Positions 35,932-47,594 of a stretch of 64,000 nt of DNA are shown piece by piece. How positions within the stretch are numbered: the first letter of the stretch is position 1; each line of letters opens with the position of its first letter. The notes under the pieces were generated by a model. That model did no database searches. It worked only from the letters and a program-made list of their open reading frames with translations, and was not told where the DNA came from. The DNA is from Siphonodentalium dalli (lineage: Eukaryota; Mollusca; Scaphopoda; Gadilida; Siphonodentaliidae): NCBI GenBank assembly GCA_032622095.1, contig CP136069.1, forward strand, positions 181,835,122-181,899,121, in the 5' to 3' direction. Made by a program: the position numbers and the translations under genes.

Positions 35932-38005
35932 AGGACATACTATTACCATGCAGGAAGTTAATTGTGCATGTAGGACATATTATTAGCATGCAGGAAGTTA
36001 ATTGTGCATGTAGGACATATTATTAGCATGCAGGAAGTTAATTGTGCATGTAGGACATATTATTAGCATGCAGGAAGTTAATTGTGCATGTATGACATAC
36101 TATTAGCATGCAGGAAGTTAATTGTGCATGTAGGACATATTATTAGCATGCAGGAAGTTAATTGTGCATGTATGACATACAATTAGCATGCAGGAAGTGA
36201 ATTGTGCATGTATGACATACTATTAGCATGCAGGAAGTTAATTGTGCATGTAGGACATATTATTAGCATGCAGGAAGTTAATTGTGCATGTATGACATAT
36301 TATTAGCATGCAGGAAGTTAATTGTGCTTGTAGGACATATTATTAGCATGCAGGAAGTTAATTGTGCTTCTAGTACATATTATTAGCATGCACGAAGTTA
36401 ATTGTGCATGTATGACATATTATTAGCATGCAGGAAGTTAATTGTGCATGTATGACATACTATTAGCATGCAGGAAGTTAATTGTGCATGTAGGACATAT
36501 TATTAGCATGCAGGAAGTTAATTGTGCATGTAGGACATATTATTAGCATGCAGGAAGTTAATTGTGCATGTATGACATACTATTAGCATGCAGGAAGTTA
36601 ATTGTGCATGTAGGACATATTATTAGCATGCAGGAAGTTAATTGTGCATGTATGACATACTATTAGCATGCAGGAAGTGAATTGTGCATGTAGGACATAC
36701 TATTAGTATGCAGGAAGTTAATTGTGCATGTATGACATACTATTAGCATGCAGGAAGTTAATTGTGCATGTAGGACATATTATTAGCATGCAGGAAGTTA
36801 ATTGTGCATGTATGACATATTATTAGCATGCAGGAAGTTAATTGTGCTTGTAGGACATATTATTAGCATGCAGGAAGTTAATTGTGCTTCTAGTACATAT
36901 TATTAGCATGCAGGAAGTTAATTGTGCATGTATGACATATTATTAGCATGCAGGAAGTTAATTGTGCATGTATGACATACTATTAGCATGCAGGAAGTTA
37001 ATTGTGCATGTAGGACATATTATTAGCATGCAGGAAGTTAATTGTGCATGTATGACATACTATTAGCATGCAGGAAGTTAATTGTGCATGTAGGACATAT
37101 TATTAGCATGCAGGAAGTTAATTGTGCATGTATGACATACTATTAGCATGCAGGAAGTTAATTGTGCATGTAGGACATATTATTAGCATGCAGGAAGTTA
37201 ATTGTGCATGTAGGACATATTATTAGCATGCAGGAAGTTAATTGTGCATGTATGACATACTATTAGCATGCAGGAAGTTAATTGTGCATGTAGGACATAT
37301 TATTAGCATGCAGGAAGTTAATTGTGCATGTAGGACATATTATTAGCATGCAGGAAGTTAATTGTGCATGTAGGACATATTATTAGCATGCAGAAAGTTA
37401 ATTGTGCATGTAGGACATACTATTAGCATGCAGGAAGTTAATTGTGTATGTAGGACATATTATTAGCATGCAGGAAGTTAATTGTGCATGTAGGACATAC
37501 TATTAGCATGCAGGAAGTTAATTGTGCATGTAGGACATATTATTAGCATGCAGGAAGTTAATTGTGCATGTAGGACATATTATTAGCATGCAGGAAGTTA
37601 ATTGTGCATGTAGGACATATTATTAGCATGCAGGAAGTTAATTGTGCATGTAGGACATACTATTAGCATGCAGGAAGTTAATTGTGCATGTAGGACATAT
37701 TATTAGCATGCAGGAAGTTAATTGTGCATGTAGGACATACTATTAGCATGCAGGAAGTTAATTGTGCATGTAGGACATATTATTAGCATTCAGGAAGTTA
37801 ATTGTGCATGTAGGACATATTATTAGCATGCAGGAAGTTAATTGTGCATGTAGGACATATTATTAGCATGCAGGAAGTTAATTGTGCATGTAGGACATAC
37901 TATTAACATGCAGGAAGTTAATTGTGCATGTAGGACATATTATTAGCATGCAGGAAGTTAATTGTGCATGTATGACATACTATTAGCATGCAGGAAGTTG
38001 TGCAT

Positions 38006-38140
38006 CTATATCTATATTTGCGAATGTCTGTCTGTCTGTCTGTGTTCTATAGAAATTCACAGGGGACCATCTAGATGATACCAAAGGGGTCTACTAGGGG
38101 TAACTTTTTACGAGAAAGATAATGGTGCGGGTTATAATTT
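38006..38140. repeat. Sat2 spacer 4 (135 bp)
   Basis: Identical layout to spacers 2 and 3, in the same monomer register. Confidence 0.95.
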
Positions 38141-40534
38141 AGGACATACTATTAGCATGCAGGAAGTTAATTGTGCATGTAGGACATATTATTAGCATGC
38201 AGGAAGTTAATTGTGCATGTAGGACATATTATTAGCATGCAGGAAGTTAATTGTGCATGTAGGACATATTATTAGCATGCAGGAAGTTAATTGTGCATGT
38301 ATGACATACTATTAGCATGCAGGAAGTTAATTGTGCATGTAGGACATATTATTAGCATGCAGGAAGTTAATTGTGCATGTATGACATACTATTAGCATGC
38401 AGGAAGTGAATTGTGCATGTAGGACATACTATTAGTATGCAGGAAGTTAATTGTGCATGTATGACATACTATTAGCATGCAGGAAGTTAATTGTGCATGT
38501 AGGACATATTATTAGCATGCAGGAAGTTAATTGTGCATGTATGACATATTATTAGCATGCAGGAAGTTAATTGTGCTTGTAGGACATATTATTAGCATGC
38601 AGGAAGTTAATTGTGCTTCTAGTACATATTATTAGCATGCAGGAAGTTAATTGTGCATGTATGACATATTATTAGCTTGCAGGAAGTTAATTGTGCTTGT
38701 AGGACATACTATTAGCATGCAGGAAGTTAATTGTGCATGTAGGACATACTATTAGCATGCAGGAAGTTAAGTGTGCATGTATGACATATTATTAGCATGC
38801 AGGAAGTTAATTGTGAATGTATGACATATTATTAGCATGCAGGAAGTTAATTGTGCTTGTAGGACATATTATTAGCATGCAGGAAGTTAATTGTGCATGT
38901 ATGACATACTATTAGCATGCAGGAAGTTAATTGTGCATGTATGACATATTATTAGCATGCAGGAAGTTAATTGTGCTTGTATGACATACTATTAGCATGC
39001 AGGAAGTTAATTGTGCATGTATGACATACTATTAGCATGCAGGAAGTTAATTGTGCATGTATGACATATTATTAGCATGCAGGAAGTTAATTGTGCATGT
39101 AGGACATATTATTAGCATGCAGGAAGTTAATTGTGCATGTAGGACATATTATTAGCATGCAGGAAGTTAATTGTGCATGTATGACATACTATTAGCATGC
39201 AGGAAGTTAATTGTGCATGTAGGACATATTATTAGCATGCAGGAAGTTAATTGTGCATGTAGGACATATTATTAGCATGCAGGAAGTTAATTGTGCATGT
39301 AGGACATATTATTAGCATGCAGGAAGTTAATTGTGCATGTATGACATATTATTAGCATGCATGAAGTTAATTGTGCATGTAGGACATATTATTAGCATGC
39401 AGGAAGTTAATTGTGCATGTAGGACATATTATTAGCATGCAGAAAGTTAATTGTGCATGTAGGACATATTATTAGCATGCAGGAAGTTAATTGTGCATGT
39501 ATGACATACTATTAGCATGCAGGAAGTTAATTGTGCATGTAGGACATATTATTAGCATGCAGGAAGTTAATTGTGCATGTATGACATACTATTAGCATGC
39601 AGGAAGTTAATTGTGCATGTAGGACATATTATTAGCATGCAGGAAGTTAATTGTGCATGTATGACATACTATTAGCATGCAGGAAGTTAATTGTGCATGT
39701 AGGACATATTATTAGCATGCAGGAAGTTAATTGTGCATGTAGGACATATTATTAGCATGCAGGAAGTTAATTGTGCATGTATGACATACTATTAGCATGC
39801 AGGAAGTTAATTGTGCATGTAGGACATAGTATTAGCATGCAGGAAGTTAATTGTGCATGTAGGACATATTATTAGCATGCAGGAAGTTAATTGTGCATGT
39901 AGGACATATTATTAGCATGCAGGAAGTTAATTGTGCATGTAGGACATACTATTAGCATGCAGGAAGTTAATTGTGCATGTAGGACATATTATTAGCATGC
40001 AGGAAGTTAATTGTGCATGTAGGACATACTATTAGCATGCAGGAAGTTAATTGTGCATGTAGGACATATTATTAGCATGCAGGAAGTTAATTGTGCATGT
40101 AGGACATATTATTAGCATGCAGGAAGTTAATTGTGCATGTAGGACATATTATTAGCATGCAGGAAGTTAATTGTGCATGTAGGACATACTATTAGCATGC
40201 AGGAAGTTAATTGTGCATGTAGGACATATTATTAGCATGCAGGAAGTTAATTGTGCATGTAGGACATACTATTAGCATGCAGGAAGTTAATTGTGCATGT
40301 AGGACATATTATTAGCATTCAGGAAGTTAATTGTGCATGTAGGACATATTATTAGCATGCAGGAAGTTAATTGTGCATGTAGGACATATTATTAGCATGC
40401 AGGAAGTTAATTGTGCATGTAGGACATATTATTAGCATTCAGGAAGTTAATTGTGCATGTAGGACATATTATTAGCATGCAGGAAGTTAATTGTGCATGT
40501 ATGACATACTATTAGCATGCAGGAAGTTGTGCAT

Positions 40535-40669
40535 CTATATCTATATTTGCGAATGTCTGTCTGTCTGTCTGTGTTCTATAGAAATTCACAGGGGACCATC
40601 TAGATGATACCAAAGGGGTCTACTAGGGGTAACTTTTTACGAGAAAGATAATGGTGCGGGTTATAATTT
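40535..40669. repeat. Sat2 spacer 5 (135 bp)
   Basis: Identical layout. Only seven monomers separate it from the sixth copy, which is the end of X at 40944. Confidence 0.95.
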
Positions 40670-40943
40670 AGGACATACTATTAGCATGCAGGAAGTTAAT
40701 TGTGCATGTAGGACATATTATTAGCATGCAGGAAGTTAATTGTGCATGTAGGACATATTATTAGCATGCAGGAAGTTAATTGTGCATGTAGGACATATTA
40801 TTAGCATGCAGGAATTTAATTGTGCATGTAGGACATACTATTAGCATGCAGGAAGTTAATTGTGCATGTAGGACATATTATTAGCATGCAGGAAGTTAAT
40901 TGTGCATGTATGACATACTATTAGCATGCAGGAAGTTGTGCAT

Positions 40944-43180
40944 CTATATCTATATTTGCGAATGTCTGTCTGTCTGTCTGTGTTCTATAGAAATTCACAG
41001 GGGACCATCTAGATGATACCAAAGGGGTCTACTAGGGGTAACTTTTTACGAGAAAGATAATGGTGCGGGTTATAATTTTCTAAAGTGACGCCGTTGTTGT
41101 CGGTGGCAGAAAAGGGTAGGGGCAGAATTATTGTTTGTCGCCGATTGCCACGAAACTTACAAATAATCATCCCCATGATAATATGAATTTAATGGTGTGG
41201 ATTAAATATGTAAAAAGTGGCGTCGTTCGAGTCAGGGATGAACGGAAGGGGAGAGCTGCACCAAATTGATAAAACTAATTTTAGCGCCGATTTCCACCAA
41301 ATGGATACAGTTTCTTCTTCATTATACAAGGAATCTGATTGTGCGATTTAAAGAAGCCAAATTGGTGTCGTTTGAATGACAGATTGGTGAAGGGGGGCAC
41401 TAAATTTGATACGAATGGGTTTAGTCGCCGATTGCACCACACTTATACAAAATCATCCCCATGGTACGAGGAGTCTAATGGTGTGGCTTAAAGCTGTCAA
41501 AAGTTACCTCATTCGAGTCAGGGGTCCACTGAAAGGGAGAGGGTACCAAAATTGATACACTATTTTTAGCGCCAATTTCCACCAAATTGATACACGTTCT
41601 TATTCATGATACGAGGAATCTAATCGTGTGATTTAAAATCGCCATTTTGGTGCTGTTTGGGTGAGAGATGGAGAGGGGAGGGATCTGTCACCAAATTTGA
41701 TAACAACAATTTTTGTCGCCGATTAGCACCAAACTTATACATAATCATCTCCATGATATCATGAGTGTAATTGTGTGGTCTAAGGATGTCACACGTGGGG
41801 CCATTCGAGTCAGTTGTGCATAGAGGTTAGAGGGACACAAAAAATGATAACAATATGTTTAGTGCCGATTTCCACCAGATTGATACATATTCTTCTCCGT
41901 GATACGATGATTACCAATCGTGTTGTTTAGATACACCAAATTTATGCTCTTTGTGTGAGAGATATGGCAACCTTATATTTGATACGAATTTGTATACTCG
42001 CCAATGTTCACCAATTATATATATATGCATCTCCATAATGAGTCTAAGTGTGTGGTTTAATGGTGACAAAAGTGGCGCATCTTGAGTCCGAAATAGGGAC
42101 GGGAGGGTCACCAAAACTGGGTAACTTTATACGAGAAAGATAATGGTGCGGTATAAAATATTCTAAAGTGCACGATGCTGTTGGTCTCAGGGTAAGAAAG
42201 GGGGGAAGGGCGGCAAAATAAAAAAAATATGGTGAAATAGTTTTGTTGCCGATTTCCGCCAAACGCATACGTAATCACCTGCGCGATATGACGCTGTTCG
42301 AGTCAGCGTTGCAGGGGGTATCAACAATTGATTTAATAAAATATTTTTAGCGCAGATATCCACCAATTTGATATATTATTCTTCTCCATGATACGAATAA
42401 TATAATCGTGTGATTTAAAGACGCCAAATTGCTGCCGTTTGGGTGAGAGATGGGGGGGGGGGGGGGTCATAACTATGATAAGAAATAGTTTAGTTGCCGA
42501 TTACCACCAAACCTATATATAATCATCTCAAGTATATCATGTATCCATGAGTCTAATGGACGTCGTTTAAATATGTCAAAAGTGGCACCGTTAAAGTCAT
42601 GCATGAGGATGGCAGTTGCAACAAAGCTGATACAAATATATTCAGCACTAATTTCCACTAAATGCATACACATTCTTCTCAAATGATACGATGAATTAAA
42701 TCACATTTGGTGTCGTTTGGGTCACGGATGTCGAGAGGATATGCACAGTCAAATAAGATTGCTATTCGCCGATATCCACCTATACGTTATTTATAGTCAC
42801 CCAGGCCATCTCCATATATTATTTTAATGAGTTTTTGGCGTTAAAATCTCACAATCTCGACAAATTGTGACCCAATTAAGTCACTTGAACAGTTATATCT
42901 TCTCAACTGTCATATTTATATGATGGGAATCAGGGCATTCACATAATGAGCAAGCAAAAACAGATACATAGAATAAGCATTAAAAGTATATTTATAATTC
43001 TATTTAAAAGATATATATATTCTTGCAAACTGAGATACCTCGAACCGTTAGACGTTTGCATATTGGGATGGCTCATGTATATATTATAACACAATTGAGT
43101 CTGTTCCATTCAATACAGTTTCCACAAAGAAAGTTACAATTTGTCAAAAGATATGGAAATGTATCGAAGGCCTGTTCAAA
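40944..43180 (+). repeat. Dispersed repeat X, right copy
   Basis: It begins with a sixth spacer (40944-41078) that does not return to satellite but runs on ('ttttctaaagtgacgccg') into about a dozen diverged ~145-bp monomers (41100-42790). The monomers alternate between a 'gtcgccgattgcaccaaact' type and a 'gcgccgatttccaccaaatt' type. A second partial spacer lies at about 42118-42170 (gagaaagataatggtgcgg). Beyond 42800 it still matches the inverted copy at 360-700 (tcttctcaactgtcat, attcttgcaaa). No protein is encoded. Confidence 0.8.
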
Positions 43181-43910
43181 AATAGTGGTCACAGTGTGCA
43201 TTCAAATATATTTTCTTCTGATATATAAAAAAAACGCAACCAGTAGCACATGACTTTCCAGGATCCTCCAATACTGACATCTGACAAGGGTATATCTGCC
43301 CGATTCAGTGGATTTTATAGAACCAACTCATCGACTAACATAAACAACTCAAAATATGGCTCAGTGTCTGGCACATGCGGCTGATATACATGCGCAGCGA
43401 CATTTCCTTTAAACTGAGGAGATTTAGCCAATATATAGCAACATGAACAGAGGAGCACATGGGAATTTCTTTAAAATATCTGTATCTTCACGGAGATATG
43501 ATAGCCAGGTGTCCTCAAGATCTTAGTCCAACCCACTAGATTGATTGATACATCTGTATATGTAAAACCCAATCGTCGTCTTTCATTTTTGCGAACTAAT
43601 GTGTTTATGATGTTCATGTATCATGTTATACCGTTTGAAGTATACGCAGTTATAAATAAATAAATACTTCTTTATTGGTGGAACTGATTAATCGCGATAA
43701 ACAAAATGACAATCGACAAAGTGAGCAACTACTTATATTCCATGACTGTGTAAGAACCATGTTTTGTGATGCTATTTAAATATACAATTTATGAGAATAG
43801 ATGTAACACTTTGAGCAAGAGTATTCTCTATTCCCAACAAATATCCACATCGTAGCGTGCAGAGGGTTTCACGTCACTTTAACCTGGGAAACGCCGGATA
43901 GCCCTGCTAG
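43181..43910. other. No gene seen
   Basis: Unique-looking DNA. 'gttataaataaataaatact' near 43650 suggests a retroelement or transcript tail but nothing else does. Confidence 0.4.
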
Positions 43911-44816
43911 TGTACTATATATACTATTAGCATGCATGAAGTTGTGCATGTACTATATATACGATTAGCATGTATGAAGTTGTGCGTGTACTATACATAC
44001 TATTAACATGCAGGAAGTTGTGCACATACGATATATACTATTAACATGCAGGAAGTTGTGCATGTACTATATATACGATTAGCATACAGGAAGTTGTGCA
44101 TGTACTATATATACTATTAACATGCAGGAAGTTGTGCATGTACTATATATACGATTAGCATACAGGAAGTTGTGCATGTACTATATATACTATTAACATG
44201 CAGGAAGTTGTGCACATACGATATATACGATTAGCATGCATGAAGTTGTGCATGTACTATATATACTATTAACATGCAGGAAGTTGTGCATGTACTATAT
44301 ATACGATTAGCATGCATGAAGTTGTGCATGTACTATATATACTATGCACATACAGGAAGTTGTGCATGTACTATATACACTAGTAACATACAGGAAGTTG
44401 TGCGTGTACTATACATACTATTAAAATACAGGAAGTTGTGCATGTACTATATATACTATTAACATGCAGGAAGTTGTGCATGTACTATACATAATATTAA
44501 CATGCAGGAAGTTGTGCACGTACTATATATACTATTAGCATGCAGGAAGTTGTGCATGTACTATACATACTATTAGCATGCATGAAGTTGTGCATGTACT
44601 ATACATACTATTAACATGCATGAAGTTGTGCATGTACGATATATACTATTAACATGCAGGAAGTTGTGCATGTACTATACATACTATTAGCATGCATGAA
44701 GTTGTGCATGTACTATACATACTATTAACATGCATGAAGTTGTGCATGTACTATATATACGATTAGCATGCATGAAGTTGTGCATGTACTATACATACTA
44801 TTAACATGCAGGACAT
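43911..44816. repeat. 38-bp satellite (Sat1), right array
   Basis: About 24 units of the same 38-bp monomer and orientation as 16449-17472, with local variants (tatacgatt, cacatacgat). The + frame at 44274-44462 is a repeat shadow. Confidence 0.97.
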
Positions 44817-45398
44817 TGTTAGGGTGCTGCTTCGAGCAACTTCATGGAATGTATCCAGAGATTTGATCGCCAGAAAAGGGACATCTCACTTCATAGCATG
44901 ACGTGTCTATTAAATGCCTTTCGTGTAGTTTCTTTTTAGGTTTTGGTGGATAAATTATAATGGAGATATACGTACCGTATTTCGTTGGATATTCGGGGAT
45001 TCGAATACCCAACTCATCTTAGTGCGTTCACTCCTTAATATTTACATACTAGGTATGATTATCACTAAATCCAGCATTCTGATTGGTCGGCGCCCACGTG
45101 GCTAGTTGCAGTTATTTCTCGGTGAACGCGCAACAGCTCATAACACCAGGCTCATAATTACATCGACGCGTCATATATAGGTTTGGGAAAGACGAACGCA
45201 TAATGTTTTGAGCGCACTTGGACTCGCGCAGGATTGACTTAATAAATCATCGGGTTTCAATATACAGAGAAATTGTTCCTGTTAACTTTTGCCAAGGGTG
45301 CAATGGTATAATTTGGGCTGGTTTTGTCACGATACACTTTTCGATTTAAATACATTTACACAAGTGGATTTTGCGCTAAATGTATATAAACATAAGGT
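44817..45398. other. No feature seen
   Basis: Unique-looking DNA between the satellite and the hairpin. It could hold regulatory sequence of the gene downstream, but nothing specific is visible. Confidence 0.4.
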
Positions 45399-45544
45399 TT
45401 AACTGTCATGTGGACTGTTTTATGGAGATGTAACCGTGAGGTAAGTGGTCATAACTTGTATGTAAAACCCTTCGGGTTTTACACAAGTTATAACCACTAA
45501 CCTCACGGTTACATCTCCATGAAAACAGTCCACATGACAGTTAA
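45399..45544. mobile_element. TTAA-bounded 146-bp hairpin element
   Basis: TTAA at 45399 and 45541 brackets CTGTCATGTGGACTGTTTT and its complement. The arms pair for about 65 bp with a 'cttcgg' tip, so the whole element is one stem. The TTAA borders suggest piggyBac-type target choice. No coding sequence. Confidence 0.75.
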
Positions 45545-46249
45545 TCCTTATTTGTCCGTGACACGCAATGTCATGAAGTCTTAACTGGTTTTCTTTCAGC
45601 GCTAATCTTTAAAAAATACCCCGATGCGTTTGACCTATTTATTGTTCATCTCTATATATTAAATCATCGTACGGAGTTGGCTTGAAATTTAATAATGGAA
45701 CCGATTGGTTTACAAATCTGAATTTCACGGATCAATGTTTAATAGGGAATGTCAGAGTTCAATTATTGTTTAGAACAATAGGGGTTCCGTACGGATGAAT
45801 GTACGCGCGCTATCAGCAGAGCAAAACATCTTCGCAGCCATTACTGGTGGCTTATTAACGAGGTTTAGACATACGTACGTGTGAGTTGTAACGTGTTTTG
45901 CTCTCAAATTGTTATGGAGATATACATGGCTAGAACAGTCTCAAGATTATACGACGCCAAACCGACACTTCTATATATATATATATCGGCCCAACCTGAA
46001 GCAAAACGTGTAAATAATAGTTGGGTGGCGAGGACCAATTGTCCACCATGCGACCACCAATAGGCTTATTTGGCTTCAATCAAACTAAGATATGTTCGCG
46101 CTAGGAAGTCCTATTCACCGACTGCCTGCAGGTTTATATGTAGGCACAATGGTCACGTCAGTCTGATGATTTTCGTTGGCAACGGCAACACACCTTACAA
46201 TTTGTACGTGGGTGTTGCTAAATCTGACTATTATTAAATTTCTTCCAGC
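45545..46249. promoter_or_regulatory. Upstream region of the temptin-like gene
   Basis: A pyrimidine-rich acceptor (aaatttcttccag, AG at 46247-46248) lies two bases before the ATG, so the 5' UTR is probably spliced and a non-coding exon should lie upstream. I could not place its donor or a promoter. The (TA)n run at about 45970 is not good evidence of a TATA box. Confidence 0.35.
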
Positions 46250-46441
46250 ATGCTACTGCTCGTAGCATTTGTTGTCATACCAGTGGCAGCATATATGGAA
46301 TATAAAGACAAACTGCCAAACGGTAACCGCGTCCCGGATCCATGCCGTCCAAGTGAATATTGGGCCGGAGTAGGTCATAAGAATGTCAAAGGCGGGGGAA
46401 CAAGGAATCCATTTGGATTAGCTTTCGAAGCAGCGGGCAAG
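46250..46441 (+). CDS. Temptin-like protein, exon 1
   Basis: 64 codons. The ATG sits just after a splice acceptor and opens a signal peptide (MLLLVAFVVIPVAA, probable cleavage before YMEYKD). The mature N-terminus has the temptin pattern: Y-x-D-K-L-P-N-G, V-P-D-P-C (Cys32), W-A-G-V-G-H, then GGGTRNPFG and F-x-A-A-G-K. Temptin is a secreted protein first known from Aplysia egg cordons, where it acts with attractin as a water-borne attractant; relatives exist in other invertebrates. The exon ends in phase 0 at a good donor (GGCAAG|GTATGC). Intron 1 (46442-49953) is mostly minisatellite and one TTAA element. I recognise the family from its motifs, not from a search. Confidence 0.85.
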
Positions 46442-46540
46442 GTATGCATAAGAACATAGGCTTTAATGTCGTCATGGGATTTTGATTGCAAGACACAATT
46501 AGCAAACTGCATGAACCCCGAAGGGATGTATGCGGACTTT

Positions 46541-47036
46541 GTTGAATCTCACAATCCATCCACACTGATCTCACAATCCATCCACATTGATCTCACAATC
46601 CATCCGCACTGATCTCACAATACATACTTACTGATCTCACAATCCATCCGCATTGATCTCACAATCCATCCACACTGATCTCACAGTCCATGCACACTGA
46701 TCTCACAATCCATCATCACTGATCTCACAATACATACTTACTGATCTCACAATCCATCCACACTAATCTCACAATCCATCCGCACTGATCTCACAGTCCA
46801 TCCACACTGATCTCACAATCCATCATCACTGATCTCACAATACATCCACACTGATCTCACAATCCATCCACACTAATCTCACAATCCATCCGCACTGATC
46901 TCACACTCCATCCACACTGATCTCACAATCCATCATCACTGATCTCACAATACATACTTACTGATCTCACAATCCATCCACACTAATCTCACAATCCATC
47001 CGCACTGATCTCACAATACATCTTCACTAATCACAC
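46541..47036. repeat. 22-bp minisatellite in intron 1
   Basis: About 22 units of 'ctgatctcacaatccatcca' plus two bases, with variants (tacatactta, catcatca). Contains no coding signal. Confidence 0.9.
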
Positions 47037-47072
47037 ATTTGATTTTTGTTTTTTATTTTAATATGTATTTTG

Positions 47073-47421
47073 TTAAAGGGGTACTGTACACTACATCATG
47101 TCATTTATGGGCCCGTCTCCTTTTATACTCAACAGAATGTATGCAACAAATGAATGAATTTGAGCCATGGATTAGTGCAAAATACACCCATGTACTCTAT
47201 GAACGATACAAACAACATGGTAATTATAATGAAAATGAATTTATGACTCCAGCCATTTATTCATTTCCATTATAAGTACCACGTTGTTTACATCATTCAT
47301 AGAGCACATGAGTGTATTTTCACTAACCCATGGCTGAAATTCATTTGTTGCATATCTTCGGTTGAGAATAAAAGGAGATGGTAGCATAAATGGCTGGACT
47401 TAGTGTACAGTACCCCTTTAA
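47073..47421. mobile_element. TTAA-bounded foldback element in intron 1
   Basis: TTAA plus AGGGGTACTGTAC at 47073 pairs with GTACAGTACCCCT plus TTAA at 47421. The body is also folded back: for example 'tgcaacaaatgaatg' pairs with 'cattcgt'-type strings and 'tactctatgaacga' with 'tcattcatagagca'. The terminal repeat is the same as at 57701-58350. Non-autonomous; piggyBac-like targeting is inferred from TTAA. Confidence 0.8.
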
Positions 47422-47594
47422 TATCAGAGTAGTATGCATTCTACTGATCCGATGTGGACAGGCTATGGTGTGTGAACTTAGTACAAAGAGCTTGTCTTGT
47501 CGTTTACAACTTAATGAATAGATCATAGCTTGGAGTTGACTATGCTGATGTAGTGCCCCGAGGAAGTACTTCCTGACGCATTAGATATCACATT

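Larger units (their letters stand above)
18844..40943. repeat. 40-bp satellite (Sat2), ~536 units with five spacers
   Basis: The monomer reads GAAGTTAATTGTGCATGTAG then gacatactattagcatgcag. It is the Sat1 unit with AATT inserted after GAAGTT and a shortened TA run. Blocks between spacers hold 199, 46, 172, 52, 60 and 7 monomers; the five downstream blocks are exactly 40n-6 bp. Variant monomers (aagtgaatt, attagtatg, gcttctagtacat, gttaagtgtg, agcattcagg) recur at fixed spacing, showing higher-order repeats. The consensus contains no CpG and no CENP-B-box-like string. Stops occur in every frame. Array length rests on the assembly being right. Confidence 0.98.

Noticed and set aside
18844-40943. 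CRISPR-like array of regular repeats
   Set aside because: The units abut with no unique spacers, the five interruptions are identical to each other, and the context is eukaryotic. It is satellite DNA.
44274-44462. 62-codon frame in the right 38-bp array
   Set aside because: Pure satellite translation; it ends as soon as the unit phase shifts.
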